Source: Polynucleobacter sp. AP-Latsch-80-C2
GTDB lineage: Bacteria; Pseudomonadota; Gammaproteobacteria; Burkholderiales; Burkholderiaceae
Assembly (NCBI RefSeq): GCF_018882185.1
Contig: NZ_JACVOY010000004.1
Coordinates: 62,001 to 126,000 of the forward strand
DNA: 64,000 bases
Direction: 5' to 3'
Positions within the stretch are counted from its first letter, which is position 1. The number at the start of each line of letters is the position of its first letter. This document shows positions 45,442-58,329 of the stretch, in pieces. A program made the translations under genes and the position numbers. The notes beneath the pieces are model-generated. The model ran no database searches, was not told where the DNA came from, and saw only the letters and a list, made by a program, of their open reading frames with translations.

Positions 45442-46896
45442 TTATTCCATATCAGCACTATTGTCTGCGGGGCGCTTGGCATGCATCTCAAATTTAAATA
45501 GACGGCACTCAAGCGGTCCATTAAATAAAGGGGTGCGCTTAGATTCCTTAATCCGCAGCTGTCCTGGCAAAGCCATATCTGCCGTTAAGACAAAGACATT
45601 CCAGCCACTAAAAGCATCTTTCAGATGTTGACCAAACTGTCTTAAAAACTCTACAAACTTAGGATCTTGCTCTTCTTGAGCTTGCAAGCGTTTGAGTGAC
45701 TCACGACTAGAACGCTTAGCACTTTGTCGACCAGTTTCCAGATGCAGTTCAAAACGGTTTTCTGGTTCTTCATCGTAGCTGGACTCGGCTTGATTGCGAT
45801 CTTGACCACGGCCACCCTTGATGACTAAACGCTCACCATATGGAGGATTGAGCAACATCACACCATCCCTAGGATTTGCAGGCGGTTTAGCTGCTAAAGC
45901 ATCTACCTGGCGCACTATGGGCTGATCGGGTAATTGCGCTCTTTGCCAGTTACCGCGAAACATGGATACCAGCTTCTCATTAATATCGCCACCGCAAATG
46001 CTCAAGGAATCTGCAGAAGGATATTGTTTGCGCTTAGCCAACATTCCCGCTAATGCCGCTTCTTTTAAATCTACCCAACGCTTTTGCTCGGCAGACTCAT
46101 TAAAGGGCTTAAGCCTCTGAAAACCAAAGCCATGGGCTGAAGTAATTAATGGACGATAAGCTAATCGACTGGGCTTTACATCATCACCATACATCCCCGC
46201 CCGAATTGCCCCCGGCGGAATAGCCAATGCCATTTGCGCTGCTTCAATCAGAAAAGTACCGCTACCGCACATTGGGTCAAACAGCGTTTGCCCTGGCTTC
46301 CAGCCCGTAAAGGACAAAATGCCAGCGGCTAAATTTTCTTTTAAAGGAGCATCGCCCTTCTCATCGCGCCAACCGCGTTTAAATAAAGCTTCACCAGAAG
46401 TATCTAAATAAATCGTGACTTGAGTAGCAGTCAAGTGCGCCTGTACACGTACATCCGGAAACGCAGTATCAATACTTGGTCGATCACCGGTGACATCACG
46501 CAATCGATCCACAATGGCGTCTTTGATTTTGAGGGTAGCAAAATTCAAACTCTTTAATGGAGAGCGATGTGCAGTGACATCCACACGCAAGGTTTGTTTT
46601 GACGTAAACCAATCTTCCCAAGCCAATCCGCTGGCTAACTTATAAAGATCTTCTTCTTGCCGATAAGGCGCTTGCGCCATTTGTAATAAAACACGGCTGG
46701 CGATTCTGGAATGCAGATTGAGTGCCATTGCCGCAGAAATAGGGGCTGCTAAGCCGATGCCGCCTGTAGGACTGGTTGGGGTTTTATCAATCACCCAAGC
46801 GCCCAACGCCTTAGAGTCAGGGCGACTCGCAATCTCTGCTAACTCTTGTGCGAGAGGTACTTCTAGACCACCAGGGCAAACAACAAAAAATCTCAT
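45442..46896 (-). CDS. rlmL: RlmL-like 23S rRNA (guanine-N2) methyltransferase with THUMP domain
   Basis: This 484-residue protein begins RFFVVCPGGLEVPLAQELAE, then a THUMP domain and a SAM methyltransferase domain with LFDPMCGSGTFLIEAAQMAL (about residues 208-227) and the catalytic LLNPPYGERL. It corresponds to the RlmL part of the E. coli RlmKL fusion, which modifies G2445. A charged insertion rich in Gln, Glu and Arg (about 362-410) follows NPPY before the final beta strands. It probably shares a transcript with hemJ upstream. Confidence 0.88.
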   Translation of the reverse strand: MRFFVVCPGGLEVPLAQELAEIASRPDSKALGAWVIDKTPTSPTGGIGLAAPISAAMALNLHSRIASRVLLQMAQAPYRQEEDLYKLASGLAWEDWFTSKQTLRVDVTAHRSPLKSLNFATLKIKDAIVDRLRDVTGDRPSIDTAFPDVRVQAHLTATQVTIYLDTSGEALFKRGWRDEKGDAPLKENLAAGILSFTGWKPGQTLFDPMCGSGTFLIEAAQMALAIPPGAIRAGMYGDDVKPSRLAYRPLITSAHGFGFQRLKPFNESAEQKRWVDLKEAALAGMLAKRKQYPSADSLSICGGDINEKLVSMFRGNWQRAQLPDQPIVRQVDALAAKPPANPRDGVMLLNPPYGERLVIKGGRGQDRNQAESSYDEEPENRFELHLETGRQSAKRSSRESLKRLQAQEEQDPKFVEFLRQFGQHLKDAFSGWNVFVLTADMALPGQLRIKESKRTPLFNGPLECRLFKFEMHAKRPADNSADME

Positions 46897-46937
46897 AGGT
46901 CTAGCAATCTTCGAAAGGGGGAAATTTAAATACAGTA

Positions 46938-47363
46938 TTAAGGCTTGAAAAGAACCAAAGCCACAATCACTACCAATAACAACACAGGAACTTCATTAAA
47001 CCAGCGATACCAAACACCAGACTTGGTATTTACGCCCGCACGGAATTTTTTCAGAAGACTCCAACAAGCATGGTGATAGCCAATCACGAGCAGCACAAAA
47101 AATAATTTGGCATGCATCCATGCATCACCAGCACCAATTCCAAAGTAGAGCCACAGCGTTAATCCCAGCAACACTGCTGGCACAGCCAAGATCGTCATAA
47201 ACCGGAAGAGGCGATCGGACATACCCAACAAACGGGTATACGCTTCGGCATTTTTCTCATCGGCTAAATTGACAAAGATTCTAGGCAAATAAAACAAGCC
47301 TGCAAACCAAGAAGTAATAAAGACAATGTGAAAGGTTTTTACCCAAAGATAAGCATTGCTCAT
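46938..47363 (-). CDS. hemJ: HemJ, protoporphyrinogen IX oxidase (UPF0093)
   Basis: A four-helix membrane protein of 141 residues with the HemJ N-terminus YLWVKTFHIVFITSWFAGLFYLPRIFV (broken here: YLWVKTFHIVF, SWFAGLFYLPRIF) containing the conserved His12. AWMHAKLFFVLLVIGYHHACW and RWFNEVPVLLLVVIVALVLF follow. It oxidises protoporphyrinogen IX in haem synthesis. It was formerly called CopD-like. The haem gene hemL is in the same direction 1.8 kb downstream. It lies 8 bases after proA. Confidence 0.9.
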   Translation of the reverse strand: MSNAYLWVKTFHIVFITSWFAGLFYLPRIFVNLADEKNAEAYTRLLGMSDRLFRFMTILAVPAVLLGLTLWLYFGIGAGDAWMHAKLFFVLLVIGYHHACWSLLKKFRAGVNTKSGVWYRWFNEVPVLLLVVIVALVLFKP

Positions 47364-47371
47364 GACGCTCC

Positions 47372-48649
47372 TTAGCTACGAATCTCGCCATGACCCATGA
47401 CGATATATTTAAGAGAGGTCAAACCATCCAGGCCCACAGGGCCACGCGCATGGAGCTTGTCATTTGAGATGCCGATTTCAGCTCCTAGGCCATATTCAAA
47501 GCCATCGGCAAAACGGGTGCTCGCATTAACCATCACACTTGCACTATCTACTTCGCGCAAGAACCGATCAGCAGTCGCCTTATTGTTTGTAATGATGGCA
47601 TCCGTATGTTTACTGCCGTAGCGCTCAATATGATTCATAGCTTCATCAATATCAGCAACGGTCTTGATCGACAAAATTGGTGCAAGATATTCCGTCTGCC
47701 AATCTTCCTCTTGGGCATCCACTAAGTTCTTAAGGCCAGCGGTCTCTAAAGTTTTGCGAGTAGCCCCATCAACGCGAAGCTCAACGCCTTTATCTTGATA
47801 AATCTTACAAAGAGCAGGCAATACCTTATCTGCAACCGCTTGATTAACCAAGAGTGTTTCCATCGCATTACAAGGCGCATAGCGCTGTGTCTTGGCGTTA
47901 TCGCACACCTTAACTGCCATCTCTATATCTGCATCAGCATCTATATAGGTATGACAAATGCCATCAAGATGCTTAATCATTGGTACGCGTGCCTCTGCCA
48001 TCAGACGAGCGATCAAGCTCTTGCCACCACGCGGGACGATCACATCAATGTACTGCGTCATCGTAATCATCTCGCCTACGGCAGCGCGATCAGTCGTTGT
48101 AACTACCTGCACAGCATCTTTCGGCAAGCCTGCTGCTGCAAGGCCTTCCTGAATAATTTGCGCTAACAAAGTATTGGAATCAATGGCTTCAGAGCCACCG
48201 CGCAAAATGACGGCATTACCGGATTTGAGGCAAAGCGCTGCGGCATCAATCGTGACATTAGGACGGGATTCATAAATGATGCCAATCACACCCAGCGGCA
48301 CACGCATCTGACCCAACTCAATTCCTGAGGCTTGTTTTTGAAGTGCGGAAATTTTTCCAATCGGATCTTCGAGCGTCACAATTTGCTCTAAACCCAAAGC
48401 CATGGTCTCAATGGTTATAGGCGTCATTGTCAGGCGATCAATAAAAGCAGCATCTTGACCATTAGCCTTCGCACGCTCCACATCAATCAAGTTCACTGTC
48501 TGAATCTCACTCGCTTTTTGTCTTGCCACTTTGGCGATATGCAATAAAGCTTGGTTCTTTTGCTCAGCCGATGCGCGCGCCATCGCACGCGATGCACTAC
48601 GTGCTCGCTGACCAATGTCTTGCATCATTTGTTGAATAGCTGAACTCAT
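47372..48649 (-). CDS. proA: Gamma-glutamyl phosphate reductase
   Basis: Second step of proline synthesis: reduces glutamyl 5-phosphate to the semialdehyde with NADPH. The 425-residue protein has [30 protein letters not shown] (split: [31 protein letters not shown]), the catalytic Cys region [17 protein letters not shown] and the end [21 protein letters not shown]. proB is not next to it. It sits 12 bases after holA. Confidence 0.96.
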   Translation of the reverse strand: MSSAIQQMMQDIGQRARSASRAMARASAEQKNQALLHIAKVARQKASEIQTVNLIDVERAKANGQDAAFIDRLTMTPITIETMALGLEQIVTLEDPIGKISALQKQASGIELGQMRVPLGVIGIIYESRPNVTIDAAALCLKSGNAVILRGGSEAIDSNTLLAQIIQEGLAAAGLPKDAVQVVTTTDRAAVGEMITMTQYIDVIVPRGGKSLIARLMAEARVPMIKHLDGICHTYIDADADIEMAVKVCDNAKTQRYAPCNAMETLLVNQAVADKVLPALCKIYQDKGVELRVDGATRKTLETAGLKNLVDAQEEDWQTEYLAPILSIKTVADIDEAMNHIERYGSKHTDAIITNNKATADRFLREVDSASVMVNASTRFADGFEYGLGAEIGISNDKLHARGPVGLDGLTSLKYIVMGHGEIRS

Positions 48650-48661
48650 CTCTCTAACTTT

Positions 48662-49723
48662 CTAGCGTAATAAATTACCGACCAAACGCAGACCATCCCA
48701 TGGGTCTGCTGGTAAATCCGCAGCTGACAAACCCTTCACTTGACGATCTAATCCGGCAGCTACTTGCATGGCCCTGCGAAGCTTTAAGGGCTGAACTCGC
48801 CTTAAAGCTGTTGGGTAGAGGCGTTCTTTATTGCCCCAAACGCGATTAGCCCGCAATAACTGCTGAATAGACTCGCCAGCATCGCTGGCAGCCTTTAGCT
48901 TAGATAGTAGCCTAAGCTCCTCAGTCACGCTCCAAAGAATCAGGACCAATGGCTCGCCCTCACCCTTTAAGCCATCCAACATACGATTGAGTCTAGGTAA
49001 ATCTCCTGCAAGCATCGCTTCCGTTAATTCAAATACGTTATAGCGTGCTACTTTCAAAATTGCAGTACGAATTTCTTCTTCGCTTAACTTGCCTGAGGGG
49101 TATAGCAATCCCAGTTTCTGAATTTCTTGATGAGCAGCAATCAAATTACCCTCTACCTGATCAGCAATAAATTCGAGTGAGCGCATGCCTTCTGGCCCAG
49201 CTTCTACTTCTTGATTTTGCTTCTTTAGGCGTCCGGCAATCCACTGCGGTAGTTGCCCGCGATCCAAGGAATCAATCTGAACCACCATGCCCGCTTCATC
49301 CAAAGCGCTAAACCAAGCTGAGGTCTTCGTCTTGGCATCTAATCTTGGTAAAACAATGCACACTACCGTGTCAGGACCATCAGGACCCGGTGCTTGTGAA
49401 TTAACTTGTGCTGAAAATTGCTTGAGAGCATCCGCCCCATCACGACCCGGCTTGCCTGTAGGGATGCGTAAATCAACCCAGCGCTTATCTCCAAACAGTG
49501 ACATCGTTTGACCGGCACTCAACAAAGCACTCCAATCAAAGCCGCGCTCTTGCAGTAAGACTTCGCGTTCGGTATAACCTAACTTTTTAGCACTTAAACG
49601 AAGTTGATCCATCGCTTCCATCATCAAAAGCGGCTCATCGCCACTAAAGACATAGAGAGGAAGTATTGCACCCCCAGCTTCTAACTTCTTCAGGTGGACA
49701 AGTAGTGCGTCGGTTTTAACCAT
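48662..49723 (-). CDS. holA: DNA polymerase III, delta subunit
   Basis: Opens the sliding clamp as part of the clamp loader. The 353-residue protein has PLYVFSGDEPLLMMEAMDQLR at the N-terminus, SLFGDKRWVDLRIPTGKPG and the middle DLPRLNRMLDGLKGEGEPLVLILWSV, the usual HolA pattern. lptE-holA is a conserved neighbour pair in gammaproteobacteria and betaproteobacteria, which adds support. Confidence 0.94.
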   Translation of the reverse strand: MVKTDALLVHLKKLEAGGAILPLYVFSGDEPLLMMEAMDQLRLSAKKLGYTEREVLLQERGFDWSALLSAGQTMSLFGDKRWVDLRIPTGKPGRDGADALKQFSAQVNSQAPGPDGPDTVVCIVLPRLDAKTKTSAWFSALDEAGMVVQIDSLDRGQLPQWIAGRLKKQNQEVEAGPEGMRSLEFIADQVEGNLIAAHQEIQKLGLLYPSGKLSEEEIRTAILKVARYNVFELTEAMLAGDLPRLNRMLDGLKGEGEPLVLILWSVTEELRLLSKLKAASDAGESIQQLLRANRVWGNKERLYPTALRRVQPLKLRRAMQVAAGLDRQVKGLSAADLPADPWDGLRLVGNLLR

Positions 49724-49739
49724 GCAATGTCATGAGGCC

Positions 49740-50300
49740 TCAGAAAGCCTTTGTCTTCGGCGCTTTAGCAGATGCTGCTACACGTCGCAAAATCTGAATC
49801 GCCAAGTCACGACGCATTAAGCCCAAGAAAGCCTGAACCTGCGCATCGTTTGCCAACACCGTCGAAACTGAGAAGTCCATGTCGCGCGTAATGTAAACCT
49901 CTGACTCGGGCACGATTTCTGTACCGGCGGTATCAAATGCTCTAAAGCCCACTCGAATATTTAAGCGATATGCAGAAATTTGACCGCTGGCGTTGTACGC
50001 CAAGATCTCGCGGCCAGTAAGCTCATTCGTAATTTCCAGAATGAGATCGGCATCACGAGGATTAATTGCAACCTTTACATCGGTGCCTGTTAATACAGCC
50101 GTCTGTAAGTCAGCACGCATAGGTGGAGAAGGATTACCGGTGATAGCGATCGCTGTAAATGGTAAGTCCACCGCACCGCGCAATCTAAACCCGCAAGCTG
50201 CCAATGGTGCCAATACCAGCAAACTCAGCGTAGACCTTCTCAGCAAGCTAATGCTTGCAGAGGCTGCATTAGCTTTAGGATTTCGGTGATCTGCGCTCAT
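49740..50300 (-). CDS. lptE: LptE, LPS-assembly lipoprotein
   Basis: Outer-membrane lipoprotein that plugs and helps fold the LptD LPS export channel. The 186-residue precursor has a longish N-terminal basic region, a signal peptide with lipobox LAAC in LSLLVLAPLAACGFRLRG (Cys near residue 36), and the LptE start GFRLRGAVDLPFTAIAITG. The end of leuS is 29 bases upstream. Length is typical for the family. Confidence 0.92.
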   Translation of the reverse strand: MSADHRNPKANAASASISLLRRSTLSLLVLAPLAACGFRLRGAVDLPFTAIAITGNPSPPMRADLQTAVLTGTDVKVAINPRDADLILEITNELTGREILAYNASGQISAYRLNIRVGFRAFDTAGTEIVPESEVYITRDMDFSVSTVLANDAQVQAFLGLMRRDLAIQILRRVAASAKAPKTKAF

Positions 50301-50329
50301 GTCTTTAGTTTCCAGTTAATAGGTTTGGG

Positions 50330-53002
<2,673 letters not shown>

Positions 53003-53039
53003 CTAATACAGCTCTTTTCTTCTATCAATATGGATTCAA

Positions 53040-53843
53040 TTACTTGCGCAAACCCAGAACGTCTTGCATGTCATAAAGACCAGATGTTTGGTTTTGTAAG
53101 AAGCGGGCTGCGCGCAAAGATCCTTGCGCATACGACTGACGGCTAGATGATTTATGGCTAATTTCAATCCGCTCACCCTCGCCCGCAAACAGCACAGTGT
53201 GGTCACCCACAATATCGCCACCGCGAATAGTCGCAAAACCAATCGTGCCTTCTTTACGTTCACCAGTATGCCCTTCACGCGCATACACGGCGACATCATC
53301 TAACTTCTCACCGAGAGCATCAGCAATCACTTCGCCCATCTTCAAGGCAGTTCCAGAAGGAGCATCCACCTTGTGGCGATGATGTGCTTCGATAATCTCA
53401 ATGTCATAACCTTCGTTCAACATTTTTGCCGCAATCTCCAGCAACTTGAATGTGGCATTCACACCAACGCTCATGTTTGGCGCAAACACAATTGCTAATT
53501 TCGCTGAAGCAGTTTTAAGACTAGCAATTTGCTCAGTGCTCACACCCGTTGTACCAATCACCATCTTGGTACCAGTTTTTTCAGCTACCGCCAAATGGGC
53601 CATCGTTCCCTCAGGTCTGGTGAAATCAATCAAAAACTGAGCACCACTTAATACTTGCGTTACATCTGCAGAAATCAATACGCCTGTTTTTTTACCCAAG
53701 AAGCCACCAGCATCCTCACCCAGCAATGGGCATGAGGAATGCTCTAATGCGCCCACCAATTGGGCATCAGGAGTATTGAGAACTGCTTCGATCAGCATCT
53801 TGCCCATGCGACCGGTAGCTCCAGCTATTGCAATCTTCATCAT
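53040..53843 (-). CDS. dapB: 4-hydroxy-tetrahydrodipicolinate reductase
   Basis: Second committed step of lysine and diaminopimelate synthesis. The 267-residue enzyme has [18 protein letters not shown] (NADPH site), [27 protein letters not shown], the catalytic [21 protein letters not shown] and [21 protein letters not shown]. Two adjacent ATG codons (53843 and 53840) are both possible. It follows bamE on the same strand and precedes leuS by 37 bases. Confidence 0.97.
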   Translation of the reverse strand: MMKIAIAGATGRMGKMLIEAVLNTPDAQLVGALEHSSCPLLGEDAGGFLGKKTGVLISADVTQVLSGAQFLIDFTRPEGTMAHLAVAEKTGTKMVIGTTGVSTEQIASLKTASAKLAIVFAPNMSVGVNATFKLLEIAAKMLNEGYDIEIIEAHHRHKVDAPSGTALKMGEVIADALGEKLDDVAVYAREGHTGERKEGTIGFATIRGGDIVGDHTVLFAGEGERIEISHKSSSRQSYAQGSLRAARFLQNQTSGLYDMQDVLGLRK

Positions 53844-53901
53844 GAATATCTTTGCTCTGTCATTAAAGTATTAAGTACGAACTACAGCCCTTGAATTTTT
53901 A

Positions 53902-54591
53902 TTACTGCGTTTTCAGCGGGGTTGGCTTATCAGCGCCAGCAGATTCTGTTACTAAATTGGTTGTTGGAGCTGCGCTATCGGCAGGGAGAGGTGCTGGAGT
54001 CTCGGCAACTTTAGGTTCGGGCGGCGCATTATCAGTTGGGCTTGGAACCAACAACTCTGGCTGTTGTAAGGGAGGCGTTACGGGCGGCTTATTGTTGCCT
54101 GTAAAGATCTCCCAGAAGGATCGTTTTTGTTTTGCATAGTTATCAATCTCTGCAACCATTTCGACTTCGGTTGGCAAAGGTGTGCCATCAAACTTCACTA
54201 CTTTATCGCCTTCAAAAAGGACAGTCACATAGCGCTCGTCACCTATCCGTTGACCCGCCCTTTTAAATTCAAAAACGTAATCCCAACGATTCGCATGGAA
54301 GTAACTTGCCAATAACGGAGTACCTAATATTTGGCGCACCTGCTCACGAGTCATGCCCACTTTCAATTTTGCATATTGCTCGCTAGAGATAAAGTTCCCC
54401 TGGACTACATCAGGAACATAAGGTCTAAAAATGGTATTCATCCAAGCGCGTTGATGATCATCAACGGCTGAGGTGCAAGCGCTCAATAGGCCAACACAGG
54501 TAAGTGTGAGCAATCCCGCCCGAGAAGGGGCAAAAACCCCCTTCAATATGGGGTTCAAAAACTGACGAAAAAGTACAAGGCAATTTTGCAT
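53902..54591 (-). CDS. bamE: BamE-like outer-membrane assembly lipoprotein with Pro-rich tail
   Basis: Small lipoprotein of the BAM complex. I start at ATG 54591 (MQNCLVLFRQF), since a longer frame to 54687 would run through the fur start. A signal peptide leads to lipobox LLSAC. The BamE fold is clear: QYAKLKVGMTREQVRQILGTPLL, the DxW-Y block RWDYVFEFKRAG and RYVTVLFEGDKVVKFDGTPLP. After it comes a tail of about 70 residues rich in Pro, Ala and Thr (PPVTPPLQQPELLVPSPTD and on), longer than in E. coli BamE. Starts are 43 bases from the divergent fur. Confidence 0.9.
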   Translation of the reverse strand: MQNCLVLFRQFLNPILKGVFAPSRAGLLTLTCVGLLSACTSAVDDHQRAWMNTIFRPYVPDVVQGNFISSEQYAKLKVGMTREQVRQILGTPLLASYFHANRWDYVFEFKRAGQRIGDERYVTVLFEGDKVVKFDGTPLPTEVEMVAEIDNYAKQKRSFWEIFTGNNKPPVTPPLQQPELLVPSPTDNAPPEPKVAETPAPLPADSAAPTTNLVTESAGADKPTPLKTQ

Positions 54592-54634
54592 GGCTGGCCG
54601 TATCATTAAGACATTGATTTTAGCTCCCAAAGCC

Positions 54635-55090
54635 ATGACTACGAACCAAAACCCATCCCCCGCAGATTTAAGAGATATCGGCCTCAAGGCTACCGGTCCT
54701 CGTATGAAAATCTTGGATTTTTTTCATCAAAATGGGGGCACCCATTTCAGCGCTGAAGATGTCTTTATGGCACTGGCGAAGGAAGATCAAGAAATCGGCC
54801 TGGCAACGGTTTATCGGGTCTTGACTCAGTTTGAACAAGCCGGCCTATTGCTCCGTAGTCATTTTGAATCCAGCAAGGGTGATAGTCGGGCTATCTATGA
54901 GCTAAATGAAGGTCAGCACCATGATCATCTGGTTTGCCTCGATTGCGGTCACGTAGAGGAGTTTGTAGATGAGGCTATTGAGAAAAGACAGCGGGATATT
55001 GCAAAAACCCTTGGATTTACCCTGCAAGAGCATTCTTTAGCGATGTATGGCCACTGCCAGAAGAAAAATTGCCGAAATAAGCAAAAATAA
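54635..55090 (+). CDS. fur: Fur, ferric uptake regulator
   Basis: Iron-responsive repressor. The 151-residue protein has the winged helix (LRDIGLKATGPRMKILDFF, FSAEDVFMALAKEDQEIGLATVYRVLTQF in two parts) and the metal-binding dimer domain with HHDHLVCLDCGHVEEF and a final cysteine pair (CQKKNC). ATG at 54635 gives the usual start; an in-frame codon at 54590 would overlap bamE. Divergent fur/bamE is a standard betaproteobacterial arrangement. Confidence 0.97.
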   Translation: MTTNQNPSPADLRDIGLKATGPRMKILDFFHQNGGTHFSAEDVFMALAKEDQEIGLATVYRVLTQFEQAGLLLRSHFESSKGDSRAIYELNEGQHHDHLVCLDCGHVEEFVDEAIEKRQRDIAKTLGFTLQEHSLAMYGHCQKKNCRNKQK

Positions 55091-55123
55091 AGACTTTTAG
55101 CGTCTTTTAGAGACTCTTAACGC

Positions 55124-55153
55124 AAAAAAGACCTCGGGTAGAGGTCTTTTTTT
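55124..55153. terminator. Bidirectional intrinsic terminator between fur and gap
   Basis: AAAAAAGACCTC (55125-55136) pairs with GAGGTCTTTTTT (55141-55152) across CGGGT/A, with A-run and T-run on either side. It can end both the fur transcript and the convergent tkt-gap transcript. Confidence 0.88.
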
Positions 55154-55224
55154 ATTGCTACTTATCTTTCAATCAGTATTTAAGCAACTTTTACTGATTT
55201 TTAGCTACTTTTAACAACTTTTAA

Positions 55225-56253
55225 TTACTTAACCGCCATTAAAGCTTCAGCAGCATTCAACATTTGCACTGAATAACCCCATTCATTGTCGTACCAAGCC
55301 AATACTTTGACCAATTTACCGTCGGCAGAGACACGAGTCTGAGAAGCGTCATAGATACTTGGACGAGGATCATGGTTAAAGTCGATTGAGACCAATGGCA
55401 AAGTATTAAAGCCCAGAATGCCCTTAAGCTCACCTTCACTAGCTGCCTTCAGAATGGAATTGACCTCATCCACGCTAGTGGCACGGCTTGCAGCAAAAGT
55501 TAAGTCGACAACAGAAACGTTGATGACTGGAACGCGCATTGCAAAACCATCAAAGCGACCAGCGAGGGCTGGCAAAACTAAACCAACCGCTTTAGCAGCG
55601 CCGGTCTTCGTTGGAATCATGCTGGTCACCGCTGAACGCGCACGGCGCATATCCTTGTGATACACGTCTGTTAATACTTGGTCATTGGTAAATGCATGGA
55701 TCGTAGTCATCAAACCAGATTCAATACCAATTTTTTCTAGCAATGGTTTAACGAGTGGAGCCAAACAGTTGGTAGTACAACTGGCGTTAGAGACAACCAC
55801 ATCACTGGCTTTGAGAACATTTTGGTTCACACCGTAAACAATCGTTGCATCCACATCTTTTTCACCAGGAGCAGAAATCAATACTTTCTTGGCGCCCTGA
55901 TTAATGTGCACCATAGCTTTTTCTTTAGAGGTAAATTTACCTGAGCACTCTAAAACTAAATCCACACCCAATTCACCCCATGGTGTTTCTAAAGGATTAC
56001 GGGTTGAAAACATTTTGATGCGATCGCCGTTTACTACCATGCAATCACCATCGACTTTAACTTCAGCAGGGAAGCGGCCATGCGCTGAATCGTATTGGGT
56101 CAAATGGGCATTGATATCGATATCGCCCATGGCGTTGATCGCCACAATTTTGATATCCCGTCTTGGCTTGTCGTTGACCTGATCTTCATACAAAGCACGC
56201 AGTACCATGCGGCCAATACGTCCATAACCATTAATTGCGACACGAATTGTCAT
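55225..56253 (-). CDS. gap: Glyceraldehyde-3-phosphate dehydrogenase
   Basis: Glycolytic/gluconeogenic oxidation of glyceraldehyde 3-phosphate. The 342-residue enzyme has [17 protein letters not shown] (NAD site), catalytic Cys159 in [33 protein letters not shown] and the end [14 protein letters not shown]. It follows tkt by 37 bases on the same strand, a common betaproteobacterial pair (tkt-gap). The final gene before the shared terminator. Confidence 0.97.
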   Translation of the reverse strand: MTIRVAINGYGRIGRMVLRALYEDQVNDKPRRDIKIVAINAMGDIDINAHLTQYDSAHGRFPAEVKVDGDCMVVNGDRIKMFSTRNPLETPWGELGVDLVLECSGKFTSKEKAMVHINQGAKKVLISAPGEKDVDATIVYGVNQNVLKASDVVVSNASCTTNCLAPLVKPLLEKIGIESGLMTTIHAFTNDQVLTDVYHKDMRRARSAVTSMIPTKTGAAKAVGLVLPALAGRFDGFAMRVPVINVSVVDLTFAASRATSVDEVNSILKAASEGELKGILGFNTLPLVSIDFNHDPRPSIYDASQTRVSADGKLVKVLAWYDNEWGYSVQMLNAAEALMAVK

Positions 56254-56290
56254 TCCATTCCCCTTACAAATATAAATTCTTTAATCAAGC

Positions 56291-58285
56291 TTATTTCTGA
56301 GCGATACATTGCTTTATTGTCTTAGCAATCTGATCCGCGGTTAAACCAAAATATTCATATAACTGTGGTGCCGGCGCAGACTCACCAAAGGTATCTACGC
56401 CATGAACGGCAGCACAGCCATATTTCCACCAGAAATCACTTACGCCTGCCTCTACAGCAATACGTGGGACCTTAGCTGGTAATACTTTTGCCTTGTAAGC
56501 AGCATCTTGCTGATCAAAGACAGTGGTTGAAGGCATTGACACCACTCGAATACCTAAGCCCTCTTTTTCCAACTGTTGCGCAGTTTGCAAAGCTAGCGCA
56601 ATTTCAGAACCCGTCGCAATGATGACGGCATCAAGCTTGCCTGACTTTGGATCACGCAATACATATCCACCGCGAGCAATCTCTTTGACTTGAGCAGCGC
56701 TACGAAAGACGAATGGGCAATTTTGACGGCTAAAGATCAAAGCGCTGGGACCATTCTTACGCTCAACCGCTGCACCCCAAGCAACTGCACTCTCCGTGGT
56801 ATCGCAAGGGCGCCAAACCATCAGGTTCGGAATCAAACGCAGACTGGCTACCTGCTCGACGGATTGGTGGGTTGGGCCATCTTCACCCAGACCAATCGAG
56901 TCATGGGTAAACACAAAAATACTACGCAACTTCATCAAAGCCGCCATACGCAAGGCATTGCGACTGTAGTCAGAGAAAGTTAAGAATGTGCCGCCAAATG
57001 GAATGTAACCACCATGCAAAGCAATACCGTTCATGATGGCGCTCATACCAAATTCGCGCACACCATAGTTAATGTGATTACCCCATTGATCTCCACGTAC
57101 CGCTTTACAAGTAGACCAATTGGTTAAATTAGAACCCGTTAAGTCAGCAGAGCCACCCATAAATTCTGGGACAGCTGGTGCGAGAGCTTCAATTGCATTT
57201 TGACTTGCTTTGCGAGTCGCCACTGTTTCTGCTTTAGATTCACAGGTTTTTAAATAAGCATTGAGTGTTGCGGAAAAATCTTTTGATAAGTCGCCTTGCA
57301 TGCGACGTTGCAATTCAGAAGCAAGCTCAGGATATTTATTTTTGTAAGATTGGAATTGCTTATTCCAATCGTGCTCGAGGGCTTGACCGCGCTTTTTAAA
57401 ATCCCAAGCTGCATAAATATCTTTCGGAATCTCAAAAGGGGCATAAGGCCAATTCAAGGCAACGCGAGTGGCAGCAATTTCTGTTGCGCCTAATGGTGAA
57501 CCATGAACTTTATCGCTACCAGCCATATTGGGCGAGCCTTGGCCAATGGCGGTCTTGCAGCAAATGAGCGTAGGTTTGTCGCTCTTCTTGGCTTTAGCAA
57601 TCGCCTTAGAAACAGCTTCCGCATCATGGCCATCTACATCACGGATGACATTCCAGCCGTAGGCTTCAAAGCGTTTTGGTGTGTCTTCGTTAAACCAAGA
57701 AACGACTTTGCCATCAATAGAAATCCCGTTGTCATCCCACAATGCAATTAACTTATTTAACTTTAAGGTGCCGGCCAATGAACATACTTCATGACTAATA
57801 CCTTCCATCAAACAACCATCACCTAAAAATACATAGGTAAAGTGATCAACGATTTTGTGGCCGGGACGATTAAATTCTTCTGCAAGTAATTTTTCAGCAA
57901 GCGCCATACCGACTGCATTGGAAATACCTTGTCCTAATGGACCAGTAGTTGTTTCAACACCCGGTGTAATCCCATACTCTGGATGACCAGGTGTTTTGCT
58001 GTGCAGTTGACGGAAATTTTTTAACTCTTCAATCGGTAAGTCGTAGCCTGATAAATGCAAGAGTGAATACAACAACATCGAACCGTGGCCATTGGATAAA
58101 ACAAAACGATCGCGGTTTATCCAATGTGGATCCGTTGGGTTATGTTGCAAATGCTCATTCCAAAGTCCAACAGCGATATCTGCCATACCCATTGGCATAC
58201 CAGGATGTCCTGAATTGGCCTGCTGAACAGCATCCATGGATAAGGCGCGTATGGCGTTTGCCATGCGAATTTGAAGGTTTGACAT
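56291..58285 (-). CDS. tkt: Transketolase
   Basis: ThDP enzyme of the pentose phosphate pathway. The 664-residue protein has [27 protein letters not shown] at the start (in parts [18 protein letters not shown]), the ThDP motif [13 protein letters not shown] through [27 protein letters not shown], and [17 protein letters not shown] use ATG at 58285 ([10 protein letters not shown]); the open frame upstream to 58375 lacks family similarity and crosses the rsmE start. Length is normal. Confidence 0.97.
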   Translation of the reverse strand: MSNLQIRMANAIRALSMDAVQQANSGHPGMPMGMADIAVGLWNEHLQHNPTDPHWINRDRFVLSNGHGSMLLYSLLHLSGYDLPIEELKNFRQLHSKTPGHPEYGITPGVETTTGPLGQGISNAVGMALAEKLLAEEFNRPGHKIVDHFTYVFLGDGCLMEGISHEVCSLAGTLKLNKLIALWDDNGISIDGKVVSWFNEDTPKRFEAYGWNVIRDVDGHDAEAVSKAIAKAKKSDKPTLICCKTAIGQGSPNMAGSDKVHGSPLGATEIAATRVALNWPYAPFEIPKDIYAAWDFKKRGQALEHDWNKQFQSYKNKYPELASELQRRMQGDLSKDFSATLNAYLKTCESKAETVATRKASQNAIEALAPAVPEFMGGSADLTGSNLTNWSTCKAVRGDQWGNHINYGVREFGMSAIMNGIALHGGYIPFGGTFLTFSDYSRNALRMAALMKLRSIFVFTHDSIGLGEDGPTHQSVEQVASLRLIPNLMVWRPCDTTESAVAWGAAVERKNGPSALIFSRQNCPFVFRSAAQVKEIARGGYVLRDPKSGKLDAVIIATGSEIALALQTAQQLEKEGLGIRVVSMPSTTVFDQQDAAYKAKVLPAKVPRIAVEAGVSDFWWKYGCAAVHGVDTFGESAPAPQLYEYFGLTADQIAKTIKQCIAQK

Positions 58286-58329
58286 CGTAAAAGTGGTCTC
58301 GAGGAAAATAAATTGGCTATATTTCAGTA

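Noticed and set aside
54592..54687. Longer bamE start at 54687
   Set aside because: The extra 32 residues would bury the lipoprotein signal peptide and cover the fur start region.
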